A stretch of 64,000 bases of DNA from Prorocentrum cordatum (taxonomy: Eukaryota > Sar > Dinophyceae > Prorocentrales > Prorocentraceae): positions 67,400 to 131,399 of the forward strand of contig CAUYUJ010017965.1 of assembly GCA_963575745.1 (NCBI GenBank), read 5' to 3'. The first letter of the stretch is position 1. Each line of letters opens with the position of its first letter. The notes under the pieces are model-generated. The model saw only the letters and a program-made list of their open reading frames with translations, ran no database searches and was not told where the DNA came from. Below, one piece after another: positions 28,890-40,099 of the stretch. The position numbers were made by a program, and so were the translations under genes.

Positions 28890-29045
28890 GCTAGTCGACG
28901 CTAACGGGCGCGGAATCGACGCTAACCGACGCTAAATCGACTCTAACCGACGCTAAATCGACGCTAACCGACGCTAAATCGGCGCTACCTCATCGACTCC
29001 CAGACGCTGATCGACGCTAATCGACGCTCAAGGCGGAATCAAAAG
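28890..29045. repeat. CGACGCTAA minisatellite
   Basis: About ten units of CGACGCTAACCGACGCTAAAT with small changes. Non-coding: stops in every frame. Confidence 0.85.
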
Positions 29046-29151
29046 GGCACACCAGGCTTCCATGATCTGCTGCTGAGCGGCGGTCCTGCCCGAAGCGGGC
29101 GCGCCCCTTCGCCGCAGCGCGAGCGACGGCGACGACGCGGGCGACCTGAGG

Positions 29152-29345
29152 CGAGCACGGTGAGGATTAAGTCGGGCGTGTCCCTCTACAGGAGGAATGT
29201 GCCCAAATAGTCCAAAAGTAGCACGGGGACGACTCTTCGACTGCGAGCACGGTGAGGGTTAAGTCGGGCGTGTCCCTCTACAGGAGGAATGCGCCCAAGT
29301 TGTCCAAAAGTGGCACGGGGACGACTATGTTTGATTATTTTGTAT
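29152..29345. mobile_element. two left ends of family A in tandem
   Basis: TTAAGTCGGGCGTGTCCC followed by CTACAGGAGGAATG occurs at 29167 and 29259, with the same 15 bases before each (GCGAGCACGGTGAGG). A 92 bp direct duplication with no matching right end, so these are broken copies. Confidence 0.75.
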
Positions 29346-29547
29346 ATTCTCTGACTATCCGTGTATTGTCGCCCAAAGTCCGCTTGTAGGGGAACCTGCC
29401 CGTGCACGGTTAAGCGCTTCGGAGAAACCCTCCACCTGCCCGACCTAAGGCGAGGGCTCTGCTGCACCGCCGCCAGCCCACGGCGGAGAGAGAGGCCCCA
29501 AGGCACGCAAGCCTTCGCCCGGGGGCCCGCGCCGCGCGCCCTCGAGC

Positions 29548-29690
29548 TCCTCCTCCTCCTCCTCCTCCTCCTCCTCCTCCTCCTCCTCCTCCTCCCCTCC
29601 TCCTCCTCCTCCTCGTCCTGCTTCTCCTCCTTCTCCTCCTTCTCCTCCTCCTCCTCCTCCTCCTCCTCCTCCTCCATTCCTCCTCCTTAT
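29548..29690. repeat. TCC microsatellite
   Basis: TCC run with TTC and TCG variants next to family H copy 2. Confidence 0.92.
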
Positions 29691-30662
29691 AAATAACGTC
29701 TCCCTGTCGCACCCTGAGGCCAGTTTTTAGGGCGGGCCGGGCGTTTCGCCTGAGACTTCCTCACCAATTATGATTCTGAAACTTACACGTTGACCACAAT
29801 CGTATAGATGGAGGGCGGGTGGTTTCCAAAATGTGGCTCTCGCCTTAGCGCCGTGCACATTTGGTATGTAAATGTGCAAGAGCTTCACGGGTTGAGGGCG
29901 AGTGGTTTTCAAAATGCGGATCTCGCCTAAGCGTCGCGCGCACTCGTCTCTAAAAATTGCAAGAGCTTCACGGATTGAGGGTGAGTCGTTTTCGAAATGT
30001 GGCTCTCGCCTTAGCGCCGCGCACATCCGTCTTAAAGTTTGCAAAAGCTTCAATGATTGAAGGCGGTTCCTTTTTAAAATGTGGCTCTCGCGTTAGCGCC
30101 GCGCACACTCGTTTCAAAATGTTTAAGAGTTCCACGGATTCTTATGTTGTTCCCATCGTACTTAAGGACCACATCCCAGAAATAAATTCGAACACCCGGA
30201 AAAGTGTAGAAACAGTGTCGAAACAGTATCGGACGAGTGTCTCCCAGGGCCCGACACATGAAAACCCCCGAGTTTCGGTATGTTTTGGGTGCTCGAAACT
30301 ATTTCTGGTGGTCAAAGCTAAAGTAGGTTGGAACATCATAGACGGATTCCCATGATCAACGTACCAGGAATTGTGTTTTGGAAGGATTCTGGCTGAGGGT
30401 GCAGAAGATCTGTTGATTCGCCGTGTTCAAGTCCCAGGAATGGCGTTCTGGCACGATTCAGAATCGTCAAGACGCAACAGTCAGCCTGATCCGTGGCGAT
30501 GGGATCCCGAGAACAACGTTTTGGCATGCTTCAGGGTCTTCAAACAGCTGTCTTCCAACGGGGCAGTTCCCTCGGTAATAATGAACCGTTGTGGGCCTAC
30601 GAAGAGGGAGCTTGGAGGAAGGGTTTATTCCAACATCGACGATGCCTCTTGGGTTTACACTG
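29690..30662. repeat. dispersed repeat, family H copy 2
   Basis: Same ends as 10475-11305 (TATAAATAACGTCTCCC; TTTACACTGG) and the same inner tandem units. It carries about 150 bp extra near 30170-30320. Flanked by TCC tracts on both sides. Confidence 0.8.
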
Positions 30663-30730
30663 GTCCTCCTCCTCCTCCTCTCCTCCTCCTCCTCCTCCTC
30701 CTCCTCCTCCTCCTCCTCCTCCTCCTCCGC
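30663..30730. repeat. TCC microsatellite
   Basis: TCC run closing the family H copy. Confidence 0.9.
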
Positions 30731-30864
30731 TCCAGTTCCGTCCCCCCTGCCCGAAGCGGGCGCGCACGTGCTGCGGGACACCCCCTCTCCACCGCTGTCG
30801 GAGGCGACGAGACAAGGAGCGACTGCAGAGGAAGAACACAGCACGGCACGAACATGAACTTGTT

Positions 30865-30920
30865 GGAGCTCCGCGCGGAGTTCTTGGATCCGCGCGGAGA
30901 GCTCTTCTCCGAGACTACAG
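30865..30920. mobile_element. partial or internal family B copy
   Basis: GGAGCTCCGCGCGGAGTTCT and GGATCCGCGCGGAGAGCTC pair with each other. Similar to the arms at 48441-48583. Confidence 0.5.
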
Positions 30921-31545
30921 GGCAGTTTTTAATACATCGGATTTCGAAAAAATTGGATTCTCAATACACGATCAATTTATGAATGCATTTACGCATGAAC
31001 TCATCGCTGTTATTAATACCAAATCCCTGCATGTTTAATACACGATCCGCACGCGGAGCATGTATGAAAAACGGCACCGTAGAGCCCAGGAGGGAGCAGT
31101 GCGCGCACCCGAGGGCGCCGATGGTCCACGTGTCGTCGGCGAGGCTCCCCGATGGGATAATTACGTGCAGTGCCCTGCCCTGGGCTATGCGCCCCTGTCG
31201 TCGCCTCCGGCGGACCCATGCTGAATTCACTAATTCCTCAAAACTGTGTAAACACTCTGTCCTCTGTTCCCTTTCCTATACAACGGCCTCATAACAGAGG
31301 GGCAGTGGATTCCAAGCCTCCACCGCCATCGGAAGGTCCGTCTCTATATGCCGACGCTTTTCCCCGCCCCGCAATGGAGCTCGCAGAGGAAAGCGGATCC
31401 TGGCGTATACGGGATCCTAGTGTATACATGTTTCGCTTAGGAAGCGGGGGCAAAAATGTACACCATACCACCCCCGACGTCGTCCCCGACCCTCAAGAAG
31501 TCCTGGGATTGAAAAACAGCCCGCCACTGGTAATGCAGATGCTCC
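30920..31545. other. no firm gene
   Basis: The minus-strand frame at 31060-31190 (IIPSGSLADDTWTIGALGCA) looks protein-like and may be an exon, but I do not recognise it. 31300-31545 shows nothing. Confidence 0.3.
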
Positions 31546-31548
31546 ATT

Positions 31549-31660
31549 TTCCGACATGAACACGGCCCCTCGATCCGCGAGACCAGTCGCGTGATACGAA
31601 CGAACATTCGCGCACGCGTACTCTCTCGAAACCGACGTGGATTCATGTACGTGTACGTCC
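31549..31660. mobile_element. TIR element, family D copy 2
   Basis: Starts ACATGAACACGGCCCCTCGA and ends GTGGATTCATGTAC, then GTACGTCC. About 80 percent like 17180-17304. Confidence 0.7.
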
Positions 31661-31859
31661 GAGCCGTGCCTTCGGGAGGGGGGGGGCGAGGGCGGGCGTC
31701 CCTTTGTCGAGTAGGGAATCGACAGCAGGATCGATTCACCCAACAAATGTGTTGTTTGTTCCGTAGAGTCTGCGAATCATGCGTAGAATGCTCCGTAGAT
31801 CTAAGGAGCATTCTCCGCACTCGTTCGCAGATTCGACGGAAAAACAATATGGGGCCACA

Positions 31860-32175
31860 CTAAAATCTATTTGGGGGTCGATTGGCCCCAAAGACATAAA
31901 CAACATACCCCCCCCCCCCAAAAAAAAAACATAACAACAAAACAACAACAACGAAAACTAAAAAAAAACAGCAACAACAAACAAAACATACCCACCCACA
32001 CAAAAAAGCTGATTTGGGAGTCGATTGGCCCAAAACTATAAGTCTTTGGGGCCGATCGACCCCAAAAATATATCATTGGCCCCAAAGATTGACTCTGGCG
32101 CCCCAAGATTTATTTCGGGGGTCGCATCGGCCCAAAAATGTGTTTTGGGGGCCGATCGACCTTTGGGGGGGGGAT
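31860..32175. repeat. GATTGGCCCCAAA minisatellite with A-rich centre
   Basis: Units around GGGGTCGATTGGCCCCAAAG at 31868, 32020, 32046 and on to 32160. 31905-32010 is A/C-rich (ACAACAACAAC). 31660-31860 holds a short inverted pair (AATGCTCCGTAGATC against AAGGAGCATTC). Confidence 0.7.
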
Positions 32176-32310
32176 GCGCGCCAGCCTCGGCCTGAGCCGG
32201 GGGCGCCTCCCGGGCGGCCTGCCCCTGAGCAGTCTGCCCCCCTGCCATCGCTCGGACGTCCCGTTGCCCGTGCATGCTTCGGCTTCGTGCGCGCGTTGAT
32301 CGCGAGATGA

Positions 32311-32383
32311 TCCTCCTCCTCCTCCTCCTCCTCCTCCTCCTCCTCCTCCTCCTCCTCCTCCTCCTCCTCATGATCATCATCAG

Positions 32384-32451
<68 letters not shown>

Positions 32452-32879
32452 CCCTCATCATCATCATCCTTAACCTCCTCCTCCTCCTCGGATGCTTCTC
32501 GATGATCCTCGCGGGGAAAATTCACACGTCCGAGCGGTGCCAAGTCTCGGGCAGCCTGCCCAGGGCAGACGCCGCCGTCGTCGCCGTCGTCGGCGGCGAC
32601 GGCAGCAGCCATCATCACCATCATCATCATCATCATCATCATCAGCATCATCATCAGCAGCAGCATCAGCAGCAGCAGCATCATCAGCAGCATCATCATC
32701 AGCAGCATCATCCTCATCATCATCAGCATCATCAGCATCATCATCACCACCATCAGCATCATCAGCCTCATCATCAGCATCATAATCATCATCCTCATCA
32801 TCATCAGCATCATCAGCATCATCAGCATCAGCATCAGCATCAGCATCATCATCATCATCAGCATCATCATCACCATGAG

Positions 32880-32942
<63 letters not shown>

Positions 32943-33223
32943 CAACCCCTCCTCGGCCCCTTCTGCTCCTCCTCCTCCTCCTTCTCATCCTCCTGCTCCT
33001 CCTCCTCCTCCTGCTGCTCCTCCTCCTCCTCCTCATCATCATCATCATCATCCTCATCATCCTCATCATCCTTGACCTCCTCCTCCTCCTCGGATGCTTC
33101 TCGATGGTCCTCGCCGGGAAAATTCACACGTCCGAGCGATGCCAAGTCTCGGGCAGCCTGCCCAGGGCAGCCGCCGCCGTCGTCGCCGTCGTCGTCGGCG
33201 GCGACGGCAGCAGCCATCATCAC

Positions 33224-33263
<40 letters not shown>

Positions 33264-33345
33264 GTCATCATCAGCAGCAGCAGCATCATCAGCATCATCA
33301 TCATCATCATCATCATCAGCAGCAGCATCATCCTCATCATCATCA

Positions 33346-33388
<43 letters not shown>

Positions 33389-33498
33389 GCATCATCATCA
33401 CCATCAGCATCCATCATCACCACAACCACCATCATAATCGTCATCAGCACCATCACAGTCACCATCACCATCATCATCATCATCATCATCATCATCAG

Positions 33499-33552
<54 letters not shown>

Positions 33553-33558
33553 AATCAG

Positions 33559-33600
<42 letters not shown>

Positions 33601-33830
33601 TATCATCAACAGCATCAGCATCATTCACATCATCGTCATCATCAGCATCATCATCCTCGTCATCATCATTATCATCAGCAGCATCATCAGCATCATCATA
33701 ATCAGCATTATCATCCTTATCATCAGCAAAATCATCATCATCCTCGTCATTGTCTTCGTCATCATTCTCCTCGTCGTCATCATCATCCTCGTCGTCATCA
33801 TCATCACCACACTCAGCACAACGACCATGA
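32311..33830. repeat. 1.5 kb TCC/ATC microsatellite with a duplicated insert
   Basis: TCC at 32311-32369, ATC at 32370-32470, ATC/AGC at 32610-32945, TCC again to 33030, ATC at 33205-33830. A 165 bp unique block at 32474-32640 (TTCACACGTCCGAGCGG, TCTCGGGCAGCCTGCCCAGG) is repeated at 33078-33245, 604 bp apart. On the minus strand long Asp-rich frames arise (for example 33404-33844). I treat these as by-products. Confidence 0.9.
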
Positions 33831-33833
33831 TAA

Positions 33834-33945
33834 TCAACCATCATGTTCCTCCTCAGCCTCCTGCCTCGCGCGACGCGGCTCCTCGGTGGACATGTCCCAC
33901 ATGATCCACTCCTGCGGCGTGGCCCAGCAGCGGATTGACAAAGAG
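33834..33945 (-). CDS. possible small exon
   Basis: One minus-strand frame reads CWATPQEWIMWDMSTEEPRR then ARQEAEEEHDG and a TGA. The Trp/Met/Glu content is typical of protein. Two other frames are also open, one running on into the Asp-rich repeat, so the choice is a judgement. Could belong to the same gene as 45690-47650. Confidence 0.4.
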
Positions 33946-34169
33946 CCCACTTATGTTTCCCAAAAAAAGAAATGCACCGTGCGAAATGGCACTGAACAGC
34001 ACTGCTGGCAGCAGGGACTCAGGGCACTGCACATCATGGCACGGCACGACAGGTGCAAAAATTGCGATTCAACATCGGTATCGCTTCCTCCTCTGTACCC
34101 CTCCCTCCGGCTCCGCCCACACAGACCTCCACCCGTCACGCTATTGTACAACTTTGAAGCTTCTGATCG

Positions 34170-34510
34170 GACAGTTACAATATGTTGACAAAATATCAAA
34201 CGGCACTCCAGCCGTGCGAAGGAACCACCCTTCATCCGTGTAACTGCTGCACGCCTTCATTAGAATGAGAATTCGTGGCGATGAAATCTAAGGCGAGGGC
34301 CCCATTTTGAAAATAAGCCATTCTTCATCCGCATACCTGACGTGGCAATGTGGAACCCCCTTTCGAAAACAATTCGCCGTCCATCCGTGTAGCCTTTGGA
34401 AATCTCCAGCTCAAAGAAGCGGTGAGGAAGTCTCAGGCGCAACGCCCGGGACGACCTAACGACACGTCTGTTAGTGCGACAAGGAAGTCTGTTTCTTCGG
34501 CGACGCAATC
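34170..34510. repeat. family H relative, reverse orientation
   Basis: Tandem units with GGCGAGGGCCCCATTTTGAA and CATCCGTGTAGC, then GGTGAGGAAGTCTCAGGCGC, the inverse of family H starts. 33950-34170 shows nothing. Confidence 0.6.
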
Positions 34511-35250
34511 GTGAGCCACTAAGCTACCTCAAACGCCATGCCCACGAGAGGAATTGCAGTGTCCGACCACGTCGAATTGATGCCCCTCGAAGGTGGTTCG
34601 TTCAGGCGGTCACTCTGCGGCAGCAGGCCCAGCACTGAGAGGGAGAGGCGTGGAAAAGTGAAACGCAGAGTGAAGCACCACGAATGCAGGAAGCTGGACA
34701 TCGGTACGGGCGACCCCGCAGCGTTGATGCCGAGAGTGAGGCGGAGGCTCTAGTGGGGCTTTTGGGGCCTCGGGAGAAACCCCTCGCATCCGCCAGCGAG
34801 CCCAACTGCTCCGCAGCCGGGATCCTCGGGCGCATCGCTCCCACCTGCCGGGAGCCGGGCTCTCGTGCTCACGGCACCTCTCGGCGCGGCAGAACTCGAC
34901 CGCGTCTCGCGGGCCGACGAAGCAGTGGAACTGCGCCACTCGATGCACGTCGGGAGCCTCGCAAAACCGCACGAAGGGCCAGGGTCAGCGCTCCGCTCCG
35001 AGGCCTCCGGAGCTGCCAGCTTCCCTCCCCAGGGCTCGGTCCTCCAACGACGGCTCGACGAGATCCCCGGGCTTCGGGGGGGGGGAAGCCGTCGAAGCCG
35101 GGTGCAGGCCATCTCCGAAGCCTGGACCTCTGGGTGGCCAGACCTGCATGCGTGGGCCCACAGCAAGGCCCCCGCGAGGCCCTTCCAAGGCCTGCGACTG
35201 TGCTGGACACTCGCAACGCACGAGATACAGCCCCCGATTCATCTCTGATT
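34511..35250. other. no firm gene
   Basis: Open frames on both strands (for example minus 34750-35166), but no motif. GC-rich from 34760. May contain exons I cannot recognise. Confidence 0.3.
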
Positions 35251-35254
35251 ACGG

Positions 35255-35418
35255 TCAGGTCGGGCCTGTCCCCCTACAGGGGGATTTGGGGCGAAGAATT
35301 CAAAATACTACCAGACAAATATTCCACAAATGCTCAAAAAAACAATCCAAAACTCGTCCCCTGACTATGTTTTACCATGTTTAAACATTCCTCCTGTAGA
35401 GGAACATGCCCGACTTAA
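35255..35418. mobile_element. TIR element, family A copy 3
   Basis: Starts TCAGGTCGGGCCTGTCCCCC and ends GGAACATGCCCGACTTAA, 164 bp. 35419-35810 shows nothing. Confidence 0.85.
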
Positions 35419-35814
35419 GATTCCGGGGCCTGAACGACAGCGTGCCTGGAGAATCTCAGGTCTGGGAATTAACCTTTTCAGTTATCTTCTAGATAACATC
35501 CAATTGGATGGTTTTTCTGTTTCATTGTGCTCCTTGAAAAAACTACCAAATGGACTCATCCCGCAATGCTCTATCTGACTCTATCTCTTACCTTTCTCCG
35601 TATCAAGCATTCCAAAAAGCAAGCTAGTGGGCTCTAGTGTCGATGTCAGGATCACACTCCAGAGCAAGATGCGCAGTCTCGTTGTCCAAGGCAGCCACAC
35701 GGACCGCATCTTGGGACTGAGCCCCGAGAAGTGGGGCACCAGGTCAGGAGGAGAAGCCGAGGAGCCAAAGGAGGAGCCGGGAGCCCGCGACCCGAGCGAG
35801 CCGAGCCCTGCAAG

Positions 35815-36665
35815 GAGGAGAAGGAGGAGGAGGAGGGCGAGGAGGAGGAGGAGGAGGACGACGAGGAGGAGGGAGGAGGAGGAGGAGGAGGAGGAGAAGG
35901 AGGAGGAGGGGAGGAGGAGGAAGAGGACGAGGAGGAGAAGGAGGAGGAGGACGAGGAGGAGGAGGAAGAAGAGAGACGAGGAGGAGGAAAGAGGAGGAGG
36001 AAAGAGGAGGGGGAAGAGGAGGAAGAGGAGGGCGAGGACGAGGGAGGCGGATGAGGGAGGGGGGGACAGAGAGAGGGAGAGAGCGAGAGAGAGAAAGATA
36101 GAGGGGGAGATTGAGAGAGAGAAAGAGAGAGAGTGCACGATGCAAGAAGAGGGCGGCGGGTGGGATGGGGAGAGAGAAAGAAGAGAGAGAGAGAGAGAGA
36201 TGGAGAGAGAACAAAACAAAGCAAACAAGACATGTTATGTCGCCGACACCCAGGCGGGCTGTCGCCCCCCGCCTGGGTGTCGAGAGAGAACATGTGTTTG
36301 GGACCTCCGGTCAATGCGCCTAGACCTGGTGGACACCAGACCTAAAACGGGTCCGGTGCGGGGGCCGCGGATCGAGAGAGAGCAGGAGAGGACAAGGGGG
36401 GAGGAAGGCGAGGAGAGAGAGAGAGAGAGAGAGAAAAAAGGAGTGAGAGATAAACAGAAGGATAGTGAGGGCATGAAAGGTGGATACGAAGGAGAGGAAG
36501 AGAAGGAGAGAGAGAGAGAGAGAGAGAGGCAGGAGGACGGTTCGCGAAAGGCGTGGGTGAGGTAGGAAGGGGAGGTAGGATTGAGAGGGAGAGGGGAAGG
36601 AAGGGGGAGAGAGAGAGAGAGAGAGCGAGAGAAAGAGAGAAAGAGAGAGAGGGAAGAAGAGGGAG
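35815..36665. repeat. GGA then GA microsatellites
   Basis: GGA/GAA tract to 36050, GA tracts at 36063-36130, 36175-36215, 36413-36440, 36508-36530 and 36608-36655. Between them 36235-36375 has two CACCCAGGCGG words about 20 bp apart. Confidence 0.9.
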
Positions 36666-36739
36666 AAGGGATGAGGGGAGCCAGACTTGCAGATAACAAA
36701 AGACCGACGCATTGGACTCTACAGTGAGATGGTAAATGG

Positions 36740-36960
36740 AACGGAACGGAACGGAGCGCCTGTGCAGGCATGCGCCCGGGTCCCGTAAGGGCGAGGCGGG
36801 TGAGGCCATGGCCTCGCATGAGCAACTGCGCGCGCCGGGCGCCTACTCGGGGAGGTGCGTACTTCACCAAACAGTTCTCCAAGTGTCCCCACTCTTTTGC
36901 TCTAGCCAGCTGCAGCCGTGTGGTGTCGTTGAGGTCGTACTGCATTCTCGGTGTCTGGCG
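36740..36960. repeat. block related to 17480-17580 and 17770-17840
   Basis: GAGGCCATGGCCTCGC and GCGCGCCGGGCGCCTACTCG recall 17.5 kb; the minus strand reads QYDLNDTTRLQLARAKEWGH, like DLQDTTWPQPA near 17.8 kb. Either a dispersed repeat or an exon shared by two related genes. Confidence 0.4.
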
Positions 36961-36964
36961 TTGG

Positions 36965-37545
36965 CGGCGGTGGAAGTGGAGGGTCGGATGCTGGTTCTTG
37001 GAGGTCGGAATGCTAAGCTGCTCCGACGCTGGAGGTCAATTGGTGGAGGTGGAAAGGGAGAGTCGGATGCTAGAGGCTGGCTGTCGGAATGCTGAGCTGG
37101 TGGGCGCTGGAGGTCGATTGGATTGACGGAGGTGGAAGTGGAGGGTCGGATGCTGGTGCTTGGAGGTCGGAATGCTAAGACGTTCCGACGCTGGAGATCG
37201 TTTGATGGCGGTGGAACTGGAAGGTCGGATGCTAGTGGTTGGAGGTCGGAATGCTGAGCTGCTGGGCGCTGGAGGTCGATTGGCGGAGGTGGAAGTGGGG
37301 GGTCGAATGCTGGTGGTTGGAGGTCGCAATGCTGAGCTGCTCGACGCTGGAGATCGATTGGTGGACGTTGAAGTGGGGGTTCGGATGCTAGTGGTTGGAG
37401 GTCGCAATGCTGAGCCTGTGATCGCTGGAGGTCGATAGGTGGAGGTGGACGTGGAGAGTCGGATGCTAGTGGTTGGAGGTCGTAGTGCTGAGGCGGTCGG
37501 CGCTGGAGGTCGATAGGTGGAGGTGGAGGTGAAGAGTCGGATGGC
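36965..37545. repeat. 78 bp satellite
   Basis: About seven units with GGTCGGATGCT, GGTTGGAGGTCG, AATGCTGAGCTGCT and CGCTGGAGGTCGATTGG. 78 is a multiple of 3, so one minus-strand frame stays open and Ser/Thr/Pro-rich, but nothing shows it is translated. Confidence 0.9.
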
Positions 37546-38290
37546 ACGGCTCTGCGGAAGTATCATGAGTGGAACGCATGACAACTTGCGTCTCCAATGT
37601 CGTCCAAATTGCGTCGTCGGTCGCCAATTTGAGACAATCGATGTTGTTCACGTCGTACCTACTCCGGGCGGGTCGCTCTTGCACGCCATGGGATACAAAC
37701 AAATCCCGCACGTCATCGTCCAATCGCTTCTGCTGTCCTCCCGAATTTCTGTGCCCTTTTCTGAGATGTGTAAACGCTTGGATGCCAATTTACGACACAG
37801 TGAGACCATTTTTGAGGGGACTGTTTCGCTACTCTCGCGGCACATCTCCACACCATTCGTCGTTGTCTCATAGTCTGCTCGCTCATACTGTGCTTGTGCA
37901 TGAAGTGTTCTGCTTGTCTTGTCATGCGCTTGACGTATTCGACCCATGATTCCAAAACAATGCTCTCCGGTGCGACGATATTCTCGTTGTCGGTGTTGGG
38001 GATGTTTGCCGTGCTGGTATCTGCGTTTGGGTGGGTAGCTGGCGGTCGGTTGCGTTTGGCTTTTCCGTGCGTGTCGTCTTGGTGGGATTGCGGTTCAGTC
38101 GTCGCTTGTGTCGTGTGTTGGTTGGTCGCACCGGGTGTCGGTCTCGTGTTGGCGGTGCTGCGTCGTCGCGGGGAGCCGACAATCATTCGTAACATGCATT
38201 GCTGGGTGCATCGTAACTGCTGTTGTAAAGGCTCGGTAAGAGTCCAAGTAGCCGCCACGTATAGTACCGTCGGTGTGACAGTAAAGGAGA
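37545..38290 (-). pseudogene. C-terminal end of a second LINE reverse transcriptase
   Basis: Reads VTPTVLYVAATWTLTEPLQQ, then LRCTQQCMLRMIVGSPRR, a variable Thr/Asn-rich loop, ESWVEYVKRMTRQAEHFMHK, and KWSHCVVNWHPS. This matches the segment after the catalytic core of dinoflagellate LINE enzymes (LYG..TW.L ... LR..Q..MLRM ... W..W..R). 181 codons are open (37713-38258). Past 37725 the frame shifts by one and goes on as DDDVRDLFVSHGVQERPARS to about 37560. The catalytic part is absent: a GA microsatellite (38285-38360) stands where it should be. 5'-truncation is usual for LINEs, but here the missing end looks repeat-replaced. Confidence 0.7.
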
Positions 38291-38360
38291 AAGAGAGAGA
38301 GAGAGAGATTGCTGACGAGAGATAACAAGAGAGAGAGAGAGATAGAGAGAGAGAGAGATT
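38285..38360. repeat. GA microsatellite, doubled
   Basis: Two GA runs, each followed by GAGAGATTGCTGACGAGAG. Confidence 0.85.
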
Positions 38361-38379
38361 GCTGACGAGAGGAAAGCGT

Positions 38380-38665
38380 GATTACATCCAGCATGACCAG
38401 GACAGAATACAAGGGGAGCTCGGAGTGAGATCGTAGATCATCGCGCCCCTCCTTTCGGCCGTCGAAAAGGCACATGATCTGGTGGTTCATATCGTAATGG
38501 ATGACACTCGTGGCGAATGTGTTCCCCTCGTTGTTGGAGATCCTTGCAAATGCTGCTTCTCTGGTGCACTTCATCAACCGCGCTCTCCTCCTCAATCTCC
38601 TCTTCCACCCTCATCCCCCTCCCCATCCCACTCATCCTACTCCCCCTCCGCATCCTTTTCCATGA
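38380..38665. other. no firm gene
   Basis: A minus-strand frame (ARISNNEGNTFATSVIHYDM) looks protein-like between 38400 and 38600 but is unrecognised. It might be the upstream part of the LINE fragment. Confidence 0.3.
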
Positions 38666-38669
38666 CCAA

Positions 38670-39190
38670 TTTTACTTGTAAATCACTTCTCCCTGTCGCA
38701 CCACCAGACGTGTCCGTTGGCCGGGAGTTCCTGACAGATAATTATCCCGAAGCACCACCTTTCTGACAACAACATGGACGGAGAGGGTCCGCTTGAAAAT
38801 GGGGCTCTCGCCTCAGCGGCGCGAACATGCGTCGCAAAAGCCTGCGACAGCTACACGGATCGGGGCGGTTTTGTTTGAAAAAGGGGGCGCTCGCTTGAAA
38901 GCTTCTAAATAAAAAGCATCACATGCAAAAATGCGCGTGCAACTGTTACACGGATGCAGGCCAATAACTTTTTCCAAAATGGTGCTCTCGCCTGCGCCTT
39001 CCTATCCGCCGGCCCCCTTGTGGGGCCACCAAGCTGTAGGACGAAGTGTGCTGCTCCCTGCACCAGTTGCAGTTTCAAGTCTCCAATGTTACAGTTCTGC
39101 CGTCTGCTTCCTGGAAATTGTTGAAAGCCTTGCGTGCGGGGGGGAAGCACCAAAAGACCCCGTTACCGCGCCCAAATCGCGTGCTCTAAA
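38670..39190. repeat. family H relative, degenerate
   Basis: Starts ACTTCTCCCTGTCGCACC as family H does. Three or four units of GGGCTCTCGCC, GCGAACATGCGT, CAGCTACACGGAT follow. Confidence 0.6.
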
Positions 39191-39194
39191 TTCC

Positions 39195-39400
39195 CCGGGG
39201 GGGGACATGTAAAGATACTTGAGAGTCGCGCCCCCGAGGCCATCATCCCTCGTAAATTACACAATACTCGCGTCCACGAGGCCACAAACCCGCGTAAATG
39301 ACTCAATTATTGCGTCCCCGAGGCAACAAAAACCTTGTAAAGTAAATTATAATCGCGTCTCCGAAGCCATAACCTTAGCAAATTACGCCACATTCGCAGT
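39195..39400. repeat. minisatellite around CGTCCCCGAGGC
   Basis: Four units of about 50 bp (GCGTCCACGAGGCCACAAAC, CCGCGTAAATGACTCAAT). No coding. Confidence 0.75.
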
Positions 39401-39404
39401 GCCG

Positions 39405-39965
39405 ATGCCAAGAGTGCTCCAAGGCGCCCGAAGATGGTTCCAAGACGGCCCAAGAGTGCCCAAAGAGGCCTCAAGAGCGCTCCAAGAGGCCTCCCGAGAG
39501 AGCCCCAAGAGGCCAAAATCGTAGATGTTGCGGAGGCTTTTGAAAGATCTTGGCCTTCTCGCATTTCGGATTTCCGACGCTCCAAGACGGCTCAAGAAGC
39601 TCCCAAGACCGCAGCCCAAGACGCCTCCAAGAGGGCCTCAAGACGGCCCAAGAGGGCTCCAAGATGGCCCAAGAAGCGCTCAAGACGGCCCATGAAGGGC
39701 CCCAAGACGGCTCCAACAGGGGCCCTAGCAGGGGACCACGACCCGAACATTCGATATTTGTGCCCCGCGAAGCCCCCAGGAGGCCCCAAGAGACCGCCAA
39801 GAGGCCCCAAGAGACGCCCAACACTCGCCCAAGAGGCCTCCAAGAGGCCCAAGAGATACCCCACGAGGCTCCAAGACGTCCCTGACACCCCAACACATAT
39901 ACAAGAGGCCTCAGACCCACAACCCAGGCACGGTGGCGGGATTGGCCGACAGCCACTAGGATCCG
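39405..39965. repeat. family L repeat, copy 1
   Basis: Arrays of CCAAGACGGCCC/CCAAGAGGCCTC words broken by two spacers: an AT-richer one near 39520-39590 (TTTTGAAAGATCTTGGC) and one near 39740-39780 (CCGAACATTCGATATTTG). The minus strand gives Trp/Leu/Gly frames that are repeat artefacts. Confidence 0.75.
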
Positions 39966-40099
39966 CCGCCCCCTGCTTGCAGGGGTGCACGGCGTGCTGG
40001 ACGATTCAGGTTTTGGTTTTGGTTCTTTTTCTAAAAGAACTCCCCAGTGGGCTTCGGCCCGTCCCGCCGGCCACCCGTAAATATCATAAAACCCATCTC

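Noticed and set aside
31060-31190. Kinase-like reading of TWTIGALGCA
   Set aside because: It recalls the DVWSLGC motif only loosely; order and key residues (DFG, APE) are absent.
32073-34188. His-, Met-, Asp- and Ser-rich frames up to 387 codons
   Set aside because: Products of ATC/TCC microsatellites in different frames. One Asp-rich frame is kept as a finding only.
35627-36945. 312-codon and 236-codon frames
   Set aside because: GA and GGA microsatellite translations (E/R/G, S/L/P).
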